Notes: generated by a model from the sequence alone, not told the origin. A stretch of DNA of 64,000 bases from Metellina segmentata (GCA_947359465.1 OX375881.1:114744238-114808237), one strand, 5' to 3'. Counted from the stretch's first letter, positions 47,307-58,639 are shown. Translations and numbers: made by a program.

Positions 47307-47745
47307 GTATTATTTAATATTATTTCTGAACCATCCAATGAAGTTCACTGAAAACCGTCGAAATTTGACCAATTTTTTTTAATGACAATATATTTTGTCA
47401 TTAAGATATTTCCGGTCGTTTTTAAGAGGCCGAGATAAAGATCTAGTCAGTTTTCTTCTAATTTCGTCGGAATAAGAATCTTGTGGGACACCAGAACGAT
47501 TCTTGCAGCACACATATTTTCTATTTTGAAAATACAGTATTAATCTTAGAATTTTATTTTATTTTTTGAAAATTATTCTAATATGAGTTCATAAAATTAT
47601 AATATTATTCTATTGAATTAAAATAATATTTAACCAGATGTGCCGCTTTACACGAGTCGTACGCCAATCGCAGACCTAGATCAAAATCAATAGTCTGTGT
47701 TGAAAAACTCGTATAACCTCCAACTCCTGATCATCTATGACCTTT
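47307..47745. other. Unique AT-rich interval
   Basis: No gene recognised. Faint palindromic-family words (GATCTAGTCAGTTTTCTT) near 47430. Confidence 0.5.
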
Positions 47746-47759
47746 CCTACAGACACCTA

Positions 47760-47815
47760 GCCCTTTGTGTTGCTCTAGTATTACGCGACTAAAATTACCA
47801 TTACCATTACCATTA
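47760..47815 (+). repeat. SINE family A, extreme 5' truncation with perfect 14-bp duplication
   Basis: Only 56 bp: CCCTTTGTGTTGCTCTAGTA to the ATTACC tail (four units). Flanked by CCTACAGACACCTA at 47746-47759 and 47816-47829. Confidence 0.95.
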
Positions 47816-47947
47816 CCTACAGACACCTATTGATTCTAAAATAGGGTAAGGAGTTGTAGTGTTTAAGGACCATGTTCATGTTAGTAGAGTAGTTAAATGA
47901 ACGTAGTTCTCGATATACGCAGCGGGCAATGTGTTGGTATTTGTTTT

Positions 47948-48651
47948 TTTAAAGTTGTACTAGAGCAACACAACGGGCTATTGACGACGATCCGGGATCA
48001 ATGCCCTGTGGGAAAGCTCTGAAGACAACACCACGTGACGACGGTGTGGGAGAAATACCAAAGGGAAAATCCGGAGGACAACAAAAAAGTCATTTTGAAC
48101 AACAGTCAGATGACGAGGCCACACCTGACATGGCACCCCACACTCCAAACTTCCACACCACGCCAACGTCAGGATTTTGGAGGCCAGGGCAGATTTAACA
48201 TGCACCAGACTAGGAGCGGGGTGCCAGCTCAGATGTTACCTCGTCATCAGACTGTGGATCAAAATTACATCGTTGGAATCGAACTCGCAGTTGTTGAGGT
48301 GTCTCTTTTCTGCTTAATTCGTCCCGATGCTATTTTTCTTTATTTTGGCAGTGAGGAATTGTCTCGTTTCCTTCTTCCTGCGAGAAGACGACATTACTAG
48401 CATGTTAACAGCCTTGTTTACCAACACTCTACCACTACGGAGCGGTTTCATTGACAGGATAATGTCTTCTTGGTGGGATCGTGTAGAAATTATTGCGGAA
48501 ATTGATGGAACTATGATGAAATGATAGACAGCACTGTTATCGGTTATAAACCTTCTGTGTATAGTGCCATGGAAAGCTATGAGCAACAGCCCATATTCGA
48601 ACTCGCTATCCTCCAGTTGCTATTCGTTACTCTTCAAACCGGATAAACAAA
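47948..48651 (-). repeat. SINE family B copy, interrupted
   Basis: 3' end and body at 47948-48206, with a local duplication of the CCGGGATCAAT/GGGAAA region near 48000-48080. Head at 48592-48651 (CGAACTCGCTATCC, CGTTACTCTTCAAACCGG). Between them is about 385 bp of other DNA beginning with a + strand body fragment (48212-48268). Confidence 0.75.
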
Positions 48652-49599
48652 TTTGACGGTGGTATAAAAGATATTTCATATTTATTCCACTTCCCAAGTT
48701 TAGGTTTACTAAGAAAAACGTCCAAAACCGAGGCTCTAAAAAGTCCGGGTCACGAATAAATCTCATATCCACAAAGGCATTCCAAGTTCATCCCCCCCCC
48801 ACACACACAGACAATTTACGTCACAAAGCAGATTTCATTTCACGCGAGCTCTAAAATGAGAAAACGCAACTGCGAAGAAATACATCCTTGTGAAGGAAGG
48901 GACACTGGATGACAAGCAGCCTCCCCCTTTCCGAGAAACGAGATCAAATCAAAAAAGACCCCCTTCGCCAAAAAGACAATGCCCCAAACTTTAAAAATCT
49001 TTATTGGAACGGGGCTTAGGGGAATGCTGGATCAAAAATCGGGGCTATTTCCAGACAGAAATGGCGCGTCTGTTTTATTTATTATGTCCAATGTGATAAT
49101 ACATGCCAGGGGAAGCTGGGGAGATCAAAGACGATGCACGAACTAAAAGGCTTTTCCAATCTTTCGTCTGCTGCTTTTTTCGGGATGTGTGCGTGTGAAC
49201 TCCATCCCCGACTGTTGACGGATTCCGATCCGTGGATTAGGGATCATTAAGTAGAGTAATCCACGTTCAAAAACTATTTCGGGGGTTAAGTTTCAGGGCC
49301 GTGTCTTTCTGGAAATAGATTGATAGCCGTGTTTGGAGTCTCGATCCGGGGCTTTTTAAGGTTGGATTAATTTCTTTTGGGGATTTGGGGTCCATTATAT
49401 TGGTCTAGAGTTTATTTTGACAGCTGGTTCTTATTTAGTTTCTCGATTGCCGTTATGATCTGGTAGGTTGGTTTGGGGATTTATGGCGAAAGGGCCATAT
49501 TTGCCAAATTGCGCCAAACAACTTAAAATAAAGGGATATACACTACTATCAGAGAAGAAACGAATACTACCAGGGAAGAATCGAACGTGGTAACATACG
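48652..49599. other. Unique interval of balanced composition
   Basis: 48840-49480 is richer in G+C than the flanks and lacks SINE or satellite words. No recognisable coding frame. Candidate conserved noncoding DNA. Confidence 0.4.
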
Positions 49600-49611
49600 T
49601 TAATGACTGTT

Positions 49612-50060
49612 TGTTGTTGTTTCTAATGCCTACACTGGCAGACCAGAGGAGTGCCAGGCCCGTCGAAGACGGCAAGAGGCGAAGGGGTGCGCCTTCCATG
49701 TCATTGAGCCCCATTGGGAGGAAGTCCGACTTTGCTCGGCATACATGACACATCCGTTTTACAGGAAGGTCCCTTTCATACATCCATTCACTCACACATA
49801 TCGTAATTTAGATACCAATCAGAGGCCGATAACCCTCTGATCAGATACCCCCAGAGGTATTGATTTGGTATGGGAACATGGGGGACTTTGTGACCACGAC
49901 CTATTTAACGTGCCCCAGTCACCATTAGTGAACACGACAGTCTTTAGCCAGGTCGAAGCGCCGATCTCGCAATCATCAGAATTGCAGGCTCCGCCGAGGA
50001 CAGAACCCACAATCCTTCTGATGCGAGCCCGACGCTCTACTGACTGAGCTACCGCGGCTC
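49612..50060 (-). repeat. SINE family C, full length with perfect 12-bp duplication
   Basis: 449 bp. On the - strand: head GGTAGCTCAGTCAGTAGAGC (A box region) and TTGTGGGTTCTGTCC (B box region), then the core GGCACGTTAAATAGGTCGTGG shared with families A and B, then a distinct 250-bp 3' half ending in ATTAGAAACAACAACAAAC. Flanked by TTAATGACTGTT at 49600-49611 and 50061-50072. The anticodon region CTCGCAT is too changed to assign an isotype. A 90-codon open frame in the 3' half is not a gene. Confidence 0.92.
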
Positions 50061-50074
50061 TTAATGACTGTTGT

Positions 50075-50378
50075 GTACGTATTTAAATTAACGCCGCACT
50101 AGAGCTATGTACACAACGGGGCGACGGTCCAGGATCAATCCCCCGAAGTAAATATCTGAGAACTGAACCACGTAATTTTGAACCATGTTCAGAAGACAGG
50201 ATAACATCTGGGCCATCACCCCACTCCCTCACCAAACTTCCACACCACGCCAACGTGAGGAAATCTGAGGTAAAGCAGATTTAACGTGCACAAGACCAGT
50301 TCGTACACGACAGTCTATGGTTGGATCCGAACTAACAACCTTTCAGTTACTAGTCCGTTACTCTTTCAACCGTTAGTC
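50075..50378 (-). repeat. SINE family B copy
   Basis: TTAACGCCGCACTAGAGC, body, head CCGTTACTCTTTCAACCG. Immediately follows the family C copy. Confidence 0.88.
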
Positions 50379-50459
50379 GTTGTTGCTATGTGACGAATCA
50401 AAATAAGAGTTCTTATTTTATGGCTTGTAAAAGAAATACACACTACCATACAATATTTA

Positions 50460-50960
50460 ACCGGACGACTGCATAAAATCCGACTATTTGTTTAGAGGTG
50501 TTTTTCGTGGTATGGCCTGGGACCTTTGCATGTTGTTCTTGGTCAAATGAACACCGACGCCTGCACGAACATTTTGGACAATAAGGTTCTTCTTACGCTC
50601 TGGCAATTTTATGGTATGGACGAATGTTACTTCCAGAGTGACAACGTTCCGTGTCATGTTCCAGCCTCTGTCAAACAGTCGTATCAAGATATGGATGTAA
50701 AACGTCTTCCCTGGCTTGCTAAGAGTCCCGAACTAAACCCCATAGAATATTTGTGTGACGAGTTAGAGCGACGCTTACGGACCAGGGAACCACGTCCGAA
50801 ATTTACAGCTGAGATGGCGACATTCTTGTAGCAGGACTGGACACAAATACCTATAGCTGTATATTTTAACCTTGTTGAAAGTATGCCCAAAAGGGTTGCT
50901 AGTGTAATTGCAGCACGCGGGGGACCATCCTCCTATTTAAGCGTGTATGCTTTCCTTCAA
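50460..50960 (+). pseudogene. Tc1-like transposase relic, same family as 10855-11389
   Basis: The frame reads LHVVLGQMNTDACTNILDN, CYFQSDNVPCHVPASV (second D), KSPELNPIEYLCDELERR (third acidic residue) and EPRPKFTAEMATFL, then a TAG at about 50829, then DWTQIPIAVYFNLVESMPKR and AARGGPSSY. Upstream domains and the first catalytic D are absent. Identity to the 10.9-kb copy extends past the stop into the shared 3' flank (ACCATCACATCTTG). Confidence 0.92.
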
Positions 50961-51331
50961 ACCATCACATCTTGTTGTTGTGCTTATCATCTAAAGCCGA
51001 AACTCATTAACTGACAAAGTTACTTTTTACTCTACACAAATTAAATTTCGGTTTTTAGGTCAAAAAATAAAAATTTAAAGCACTTTGAATGTGTGTGCTG
51101 TTTATCATCTAACTCTCTTGGTGATTCTAACAAAACATCCCGTCCTGCTAGATCAAAGAAAATTTGCTAATGACGAGATATAGGCGAAATATTTATGATA
51201 TAGAGATTTGGTCATGTATCTACGAATGGGACATAGTTTTTATAATGGCAAGACACCTCTACAATACAACCAACAGACATTTTAAACATATTACAATGCG
51301 ACCCGCATTTTTCATTATCATTCAAATATGG

Positions 51332-51655
51332 GTCGCGTTACCCCGGTTGGAAGACTAAAGGATCATCAACCGGAGGGATGCAAGTTTAAAGCCAACCAAA
51401 TACTGTCTAGTACAAAGGGGGCTGGTGTACATTAAATTTGTCGCGGCCTCAAATGTCCTCAATTCGGCGTGTTAGTTTGGATAGTTGGTTTCCAGCTCAG
51501 GTGTAACCTCTTCATCTAACCATGGTGGTTACGAGGTGTTAAAATTAAGAGGTGTTGTCCTCAGATTGGGTTTGATCCCGGACCGTCGTCAATAGCCCTG
51601 TGTGTTGCTCTAGTGTGATGTTAATTCACTACAGCAACCTACCTACCACAGAAAC
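51332..51655 (+). repeat. SINE family B, near full length
   Basis: Head CCGGTTGGAAGACTAAAGG and GATGCAAGTTTAAAGCC (decayed B box), body AAGGGGGCTGGTG, 3' end AATAGCCCTGTGTGTTG, tail ending CAACCTACCTACC. Confidence 0.9.
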
Positions 51656-51690
51656 CTACAACCTACATACCACAGAAACCTACATACCTA

Positions 51691-51910
51691 CCTACCACAG
51701 AAACGCATCATTTTGTACGTAGGGGGCTGGTGCACATTAAGTCTGTAGGGGCCATAGATGTCCTCATATTAGTGTGGTGTGGAAGTTTGTAGAGTGGATA
51801 CCTACCACAGAAACGCATCATTTTGTACGTAGGGGGCTGGTGCACATTAAGTCTGTAGGGGCCACAGATGTCCTCATATTAGTGTGGTGTGGAAGTTTGT
51901 AGAGTGGGAT
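51691..51910. repeat. 110-bp tandem duplication inside a SINE
   Basis: CCTACCACAGAAACGCATCA at 51691 and 51801. The copies differ at one or two positions, so the duplication is recent. Confidence 0.95.
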
Positions 51911-52049
51911 GCCAACACAGGGGTGACTTCGTCATCTGACCTTGTTCAACATTACGTGGTGTTGTACTCAGATTAGTTTTGATCCCGGACTGTCACCAAT
52001 AGCCTGTTGTGTTGCTCCAGTACAACGTTAATTAAATGCCTACTTACCA
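51697..52049 (+). repeat. SINE family B copy, head missing, enlarged by duplication
   Basis: Body TAGGGGGCTGGTGCACATTA (twice), CTTCGTCATCTGACC, 3' end AATAGCCTGTTGTGTTGCTC, tail TACTTACC. Confidence 0.88.
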
Positions 52050-52182
52050 TCATGAAAATGAGTAATCAGTGTCACCTAAACAATTTCAGTTAATGAGTTT
52101 CTTTATTTAAACCGATTACAATTCGATTCTTTTATGTATTTGTAAGTAGGTCTTGCTAAATTTCCTGTACTTTTGTTTCCAG

Positions 52183-52343
52183 AATGCGCACCTTCGGAGG
52201 ACGGTTTGGAGAGGTTTGCTTGCCCGACACCGGACAGAATGGGACGCTACAGGTGCATAGATGACCACATGCTGTGTGACGGATTTATCGACTGTGCCGC
52301 CGCCGAAGACGAAGACAGGATGTCATGCATGTTCTACAAAACG
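52183..52343 (+). CDS. Internal exon encoding an LDL-receptor class A domain
   Basis: 161-bp exon. The acceptor is a pyrimidine-rich TTTTGTTTCCAG ending at 52182; the donor is ACG|GTAAAC at 52344. It enters with phase 1 (the split codon completes as GAA or similar) and leaves in phase 0. The encoded segment has six cysteines in the LDLa order: FACPTPDRMG, YRCIDDHMLCDGFIDC, then EDEDRMSC. The acidic cluster CDG..DC..AEDED fits the calcium site, although the canonical DGSDE is EDEDR. Such modules fold outside the cell in receptors, proteases and secreted peptides. The parent gene cannot be named from one exon. Beyond 52344 the frame runs 33 codons more before a stop, as expected for intron. No other exon is found in the window, so its introns would be large. 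Confidence 0.85.
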
Positions 52344-53925
52344 GTAAACAAGTCTATTAGTTCTTCCCTCTGTTGCTGTCGTGGTAAATCTGAGTATATA
52401 ACTCCTTATACCACGTTCCTCATTGGCGAATCGTTAGTTTGATGTAAAAGTTTGTCTCGTCAAGAATTGAAGAAGAATTTTATTTACTGAAAATTACATT
52501 TAACCAATTTAATATATGTCGTTCTGTTCGATGACCTTTCTCCATTTCTGCGATAACTGCATCATCCCGTACTCATAAAAGTTCAGAGGTTTCTGGCTCA
52601 AGAACTGATACAGGTAACGGAACTTTATGAACCACCTACGGCATGTGGAATCAACAACGGCACCCATCTTCCTACAGAACACATTTCTTATTTTGGGTCT
52701 GCGAAACATTCTTGCTATTTCGAAAATGAAAAAGTATCATCGATTCAAAATTATCCTTATTTTCTGCCATTTTTAATGCACAACTAATTTTAAAACACGC
52801 AACCCAGTAACACAATTTTTTTCCCAAATACTCGCTGAAATTCCCTCTTTCAAACACCATCAAAATTTGAGACTTGTGAAGTAGATACCACTTCGTTTTT
52901 GCTATACAATTCCATACTAGCGCCAAAGACGGGATGAACTTTTACATAAACACAATACACTGAGTTTTTATAATGACCCGAACGATGACCTCTTCTGTCC
53001 TAAATACCTCTATTTGTGAAGAATTCCATAAGCAGTAGCCCTTATTCCTAATCATCAAAATCCATGCGCTTACCAACCGAGATTCGAACATGGAACCAAT
53101 TGGGAGACAAACGAATTTCCCAGTTACTCCAAGGTAAATAAAAATCCAAGTTGTAAAAACAAATAGTTCCTTGCCCTGAACTAGCGGCAGTTTGGAACAT
53201 ACTTTTACTCAATGGAAGCTGGCCAAAACGGGTAGGTAGTACGATGGAGTATGTAGAGAGCATGATTAAGACATTACATCACCACACAGACTAATTTATT
53301 TTTAACTTTTTTGTTAAAACCGTCATATCTATAACTTGTTACCATCAGTTTTTAAATTTGAAAACTTAACCGGAAACCTTAGAATGTACTTTTTCTTATG
53401 ATACAATGATTTTTGAAACTGGTTAATAAATTAATTCGATTAGATTAAAAGTTGGTCAAACAAATTTCGTATTTTTTAGATCGTAATTTCCGATACAAAA
53501 CTAAAACTTTCATATTTATAGCTTAATGCTATTAGTTTTAAAATTTAAAATTCCACGCGTGAAAGCTTAGAATTCAATGGTATGACTATTTTTAAAATTG
53601 ATTTGTTAATAAATTCGATGCGATGAAAAATATAATTTCGCGATTGTGTACAAGTTGTTATCGCGGAAATTAAACGTGAAATGGCCTTGGTGAAACTCGC
53701 TGTGACACCAAAGCGGAAAGTGCAATCAAGAATATACAAATTATTAAGATAGTTTCGCCGACGCAAGGATTGAAAACTCGATTTTTTTCGATCGGTTTTC
53801 AGACTGTTATCCGAGAAAGTACGAAATTAATATGATTTGTTCAAAATTGTATAGAGAACAAGGTGGAGAAGGTATCTTTCGATGCGACTACTAAAACACT
53901 TTCACACCTGACCATAAGCAACACG
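52344..53925. other. AT-rich interval, presumed intron
   Basis: No second exon found. 53055-53215 is a dispersed repeat (see separate entry). Short frames at 52509-52926 (-) are not recognised. Confidence 0.45.
53055..53215 (-). repeat. Dispersed repeat related to 61496-61595
   Basis: On the - strand: CAAACTG, ATTTGTTTTTAC (the + copy reads ATTTGTTTTTCC), CCTTGGAGTAA in the same order as at 61496-61595. Also a B-box-like ATGTTCGAATCTC, so possibly tRNA-derived. Confidence 0.4.
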
Positions 53926-54019
53926 CTTGCAAAAGGAGTGTTGGTTTGCGAAGCCAACCAAATGGGATTGCCTAGCATTCACTGGGGTTTGGCGAGGAGG
54001 GGGCGGATCCCCCTAGTTA
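53926..54019 (+). mobile_element. Helitron-like 3' end (candidate), copy 3
   Basis: Ends GGGGGCGGATCCCCCTAGT: hairpin of five G and five C followed by CTAG and T, matching the Helitron 3' rule. Upstream GTTGGTTTGCGAAGCCAAC hairpin, then GGGATTGCCTAGCATTC and GGGGTTTGGCGAG, align to copies 1 and 2. The 5' end was not found. Confidence 0.5.
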
Positions 54020-54154
54020 TTTAAATATTCAGTAATATTAAAACATATATTGAACAAATAAAGTTCTTCGAATTGCATATAGGCAAATGAAGAGTTGTGC
54101 AATTTATTCGTTTGGAACCAACAGTATTCTATTGTTATGAACTTTTGCTTATCC

Positions 54155-54600
54155 TCCTGATGGTTGTCTCAACGAGGTAGCTTGCCATCATCAAAACTGA
54201 CCAGATCTTGTTGAACGATATACCTCGTTCATCGAGCTCATGCCGTGTCTGTTCATAGAAGAAAACTGAATACTCTTGACCAGAACTTGATCTTGTTATC
54301 ACTAAAGACTAAGCAATGTTTTGATGACGATATATCTCGGTATTAGCAAAACTGACCAGATTTTGATGAACGACATATCTCGCTTAACAAATTCGATTAA
54401 TCTCTCATCACTAGGAGAAAACTTACCAGATCTCTTTAGACTAAATATCTCCCTTAACAAACTCGGGTCGTCTCTCTTCAATAGAAAAAAAACGCATTAA
54501 TAAAACATCGAAAGTATCTTCATGACGATATATTGCATTTATAGCAAAACTGTTCAGATCTTGATGTACGAGATATCTCGTCGAAACCGCTTTTTGTGTT
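54155..54600. repeat. Diverged cluster of the palindromic repeat family
   Basis: At least five relics: AACGATATACCTCGTT, GACGATATATCTCGG, GAACGACATATCTCGC, GACGATATATTGC and ACGAGATATCTCGTCG. They alternate with AAAACTGACCAGATCTTGA-type linkers. Confidence 0.8.
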
Positions 54601-56399
54601 AAGCGAAAACGTTTATTTTTTCACTTGATGTGCGTCTTAAAAACGTTCGAGGGCAATTGAGAAAAGAAAGAACTCTCAGACAGTTCACAAAGGCCATTGA
54701 AATTTCAATCTGTTTCGAAGGTAATTGGGTATCACTACAAAAGAATTCGAGATGAGCCATTTCGAAATGGTAATTTAATTCAACGTAATATTCCCGTCTC
54801 TTTTCAAAAGAGGTGATTACTGTTCTAATTCTCCTTTTGTTTAATCTAAAACCCTTTTAAATTGCCTTCAACGCTTATGCAATATTAAAGAGAAAAGGGA
54901 ATTTACTATTGAGAAATTCTAAAATACACCATGAATAAATTGTGCCTCAACGAAAGATAATTAAAACGACACCGAAAAAAATTTGTCCAAGAATGATAGA
55001 AATAGGGGGATAATTCAACATTCAACTTCTTTGGAAAATTTAATTCTGATAATAAAAATGAATCATATTCTGTTAAAAATACTAATAAAATGTCAAACAA
55101 CTCTATTGCTATAGAATGCAAGCAATTGTAAGTTGAAGCCAATTCGTTTAATTATAAGAACATGAGTATTATTAAAATATGATAAATCTGTTCCTTGATT
55201 GAAGTTACATGAAAAACATTTTTATAAATTAAGAACAAGTTTTATAAAATAACTCGCTTACATATTCTGTATTATTTTTTATACAAATAGTAAAATATTA
55301 GGCTTCATCTTTTGTAAATTACATTTGTTGCGACGCTTGAATATGATTCGTTTAATTTAATTCTGGATTTTTCAAATGTTTATATTAATGTCATTTCGTA
55401 GATTGATTTTGAATAAAAATATTTTTTGTGGAATATCAATTACTGAATTTGTTTCTACGGAAGGTAAATAAATAATTATGTCAATATAAATTTATTTCCT
55501 TAGTAAATAACATATTCTTCTACGAATAGAAAGCAATGCTTGCTTTATTATTTACTTTACTATTTTACTACATGAATATTCCAACAACACGGGCATCTTG
55601 TTAAATATCTAAGTAATTGAAGTGGTCTTCTTGGATTTGAAAAAAAATTGTGTTTTGTTGCAGTGTAATTAAATTTAACGCTATTTAGGGCTTTTTATGT
55701 AGAGTTTAAAGGAATTTCAATAATACAGTTAGTTATTTTTATATTTTCTCTTGTAATTTAAATTTATAAAATGCTAGACTTTTCCAGACTACGTGGCATA
55801 CGGCAACCATTGGACAAACACAAAATTTTCCATTTATTTCCATTTTAAAGAGCATTCCTCTTTAAACCTTGAACTAATAGGCAATTAGTGTTTAACATCT
55901 TTTATTAATATGAGCAACATTGGAAAATGTATTACGTTTGTATACACTCTAGTTCCTCTACTAGGCAAACACCGCTTATGTGAGTATTAATTTTACCTGT
56001 ACATTTAATGTAAGACGTGTTAATAACAACGCTCGATAGTTATTTATGTTTATTTAGATGTCGTTCTTATGTGTCATAAATCGATGGATTTAAGATAACT
56101 TCATTCAGTTTTTTCAATCGAATTCGAACGAAAATCTGAGAAACTAACTGAACTTCAATAGCATGTTTCTCACTAGGCGGTCTAAAGTTCAGAGCTGCAA
56201 ATGCAAAACCTGTAAATCCGGGAGTTTTATTGAAAACAAGAACTTTTAAAAAGTAACTTGATGATGATGATGTCGTGTCTACGACGAGTCTTGTTCAAAT
56301 GATGCCATGAGCAGTTTAAATAGTAACTTGCAGCTTATTTTAAAATATACAAGAACTTGCAAATTAAATAATTATAATAACGTCCCAAAATTAACATTC
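54601..56399. other. Unique AT-rich interval
   Basis: No gene or repeat recognised. GAT trinucleotide run at about 56261-56272. Confidence 0.5.
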
Positions 56400-57180
56400 A
56401 ATGCAATACATAATTTGGATAATAAACACATTAGAGGATAAACAATGTAGTAAGAATTTTACTAAATATTAGAGAATAAGTAGCTTAGAGGATATAGAAA
56501 TTACTATACGTTGAAATGAATTATTTAGATAAACCAATAACAAAGCAACAGAATATAAATGATAAATACTTTGATGAGCGAGACGCATTACTAAACATTA
56601 GAGGATGAAGCATAACATCAGAGGATAAATAATTTTGGGATAAACACATTACTAAACATTAGACGATTAATAATTTAAAGATAAACACATTACAAACATT
56701 AGAGAATAAATAATTTATAGGTAGGTCGTTAACTTTACGTTGATAATTGAAAAGATACGAGGACAACAACTTGTTATTCTGAACCACGGTCAGATCATGG
56801 GATGAATACTTGAACAGGCACTCTACTCACCAAACTTCCACACAATGACGACGTGAGTACATTTGATGTCACGTCAGCTTTAACATGCACCAGTCGCTTA
56901 GTCTACAACGGACTGAATGACAAACTCGCAACTCACTCCCTGATTTTCCGTGACCCACTTTGTTAGCCTTTAATTTAGAGAGCACACGCATTAGTAATTA
57001 TTAGAGTAACTTAAAGGGTAGAAACACCTTACAAAACCACCAATTATAAATAATTTAAATGGTCTGCACATTCCTAAACATTAGGAAACATATAATTAAA
57101 AGGACTAACGCATTTCTAAACATTAGAGGATAAATAATTTATATAAAAAAAACGCATTACTAAACATAGCAGGATATACA
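56400..57180. repeat. AT-rich diverged tandem array, roughly 40-57 bp unit
   Basis: ACTAAACATTAGAGGATAAA and ATTTAAAGATAAACACATTA words repeat across the region. It is split by a family B SINE at 56725-56965. Confidence 0.75.
56725..56965 (-). repeat. SINE family B copy in an AT-rich array
   Basis: GAACCACGGTCAGAT, CCAAACTTCCACACAATG, ACATGCACCAGTCGC. Heavily mutated head and tail. Confidence 0.8.
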
Positions 57181-58024
57181 GTATTTCATATGCTCTTGTT
57201 GTTTTCTATAGCACAAGAAAAAGATTGTCACCAAATTTCATTTAAATCCGAAGAATAGTTTTTTTGAGTTATACCGAGTTTTCCATTAGTTCCTTAATTA
57301 ATGGAAACCAGTGTGTATCTTAAGAGGAAACTGTCAACCTACCAAATTAAATGTTCAGGATTTCAAAAGCTTGCAACCATATTAAGAAACGACCCCCTCA
57401 ACTATCTGTAAAAGTATAATTTCCCATTTAGGCTCCTGAAGATCTGCTTGCATTCGGCCGCTCCAATGATCCCAATAATTAACCTCAGATCTTTTAATTT
57501 CCCTTTTAATTATGCCAGGATGGTACTGGGGCGATGCAAATTACCAAACGCACAGATCAGAATTTCCGGCTTTCTGAGTGAATAGAAAGGAATGTATATT
57601 TAGAGTTCTAGCGGATGAGTAAAAAAAAGCATATTTCCATAGAACCGATGCGCCCTTGGTACCTTCACTGGTGCTAAGAATAATTAAACCTCCACCCACT
57701 CAGATGGCGCATCAATCGGAAGCAGGGGGTGCTGGTTAATAACTCTCGCCGGCAGAGAGTAAAGACCAACAGACTAATTAATTTCCATCCAATAAATCCC
57801 TTAATTGCTTACTTAGAGGTGGGAGATAATTGAAGACATGGTGACGTTTAAATACCGTTTGTGTGACAATCTTTTTCGAATCGGTGCATCATGCATATGT
57901 ATGCAAATGAACCATCTTTTCGGTATTTCTTTGATACAAATACCACATTTTCTTTGAAATCTTATTGCAACAATTACGTTTTTTTTTTCTAAGTGAAAAG
58001 TAACTTTAAGTGGATTTGTTACTT
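57181..58024. other. Unique interval with a balanced-composition block
   Basis: 57430-57850 lacks repeats and has raised G+C with several AATTA-type homeodomain-like core sites. Candidate noncoding regulatory DNA; no gene recognised. Confidence 0.4.
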
Positions 58025-58347
58025 AAGTGGAACAATTGGTCTGGTGGTTAAGGTGATAGCTTCTAGATCTGAAGGTTCCTAGTTCGAATCCGGGTTTGTG
58101 CATGGATGTTTGTAAGCGTACGGTGTAGAGGCGGCTAGTGCACCTTAAATATGTCGTGGCCAAAAGTCTTCACATTGGGATGTTGTGGAAGTTTGGAGAG
58201 TGGGGTGCCAGCTCAGGTGTTGCCTCGTTATCTGAACTTGGTTCGAAATTACGTGGTTTTGTCCCCAGATCTTGTCTTCAGAGGATTGATCCCGGACCGT
58301 CGTCAATAGTCCGTTGTGTTGATCTTGTACGACGCTAATTTAAAAGG
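58025..58347 (+). repeat. SINE family A, near full length
   Basis: Head TCTGGTGGTTAAGGTG and TAGTTCGAATCCGGG; body; 3' end AATAGTCCGTTGTGTTG; tail eroded to AATTTAAAAGG. No clean duplication. Confidence 0.9.
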
Positions 58348-58410
58348 AAAGTAACTTTTGTAGGTGTTCTAAACGTAGGAGAGCATATATACTTATTAAT
58401 TAAAAAATAT

Positions 58411-58545
58411 AAGTTGTCATTTGAACCTTGGTTCAATATTACGAAATATCCTCTGCTCTTTGCTTTCGGATTTGGTCTCCTAAACCCTCGACAATAGCTC
58501 GTTGTGTTGTTCTTCCAAGGACGACTTCAATTAAATTTCTATCTG
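58411..58545 (+). repeat. SINE 3' fragment
   Basis: GAACCTTGGTTCAATATTACG, CGACAATAGCTCGTTGTG and ACGACTTCAATTAAAT relics. Confidence 0.75.
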
Positions 58546-58639
58546 CATACATTTCAGTACTATACGATTTATTTATCGGTAATCTACATTTTCTCTACAT
58601 TAATATTGTTTGTATTGATTATATGACTTACAACTTGGC

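Noticed and set aside
52509..52926. Further exons next to the LDLa exon
   Set aside because: The frames there are on the - strand, AT-biased and without cysteine spacing or splice signals.
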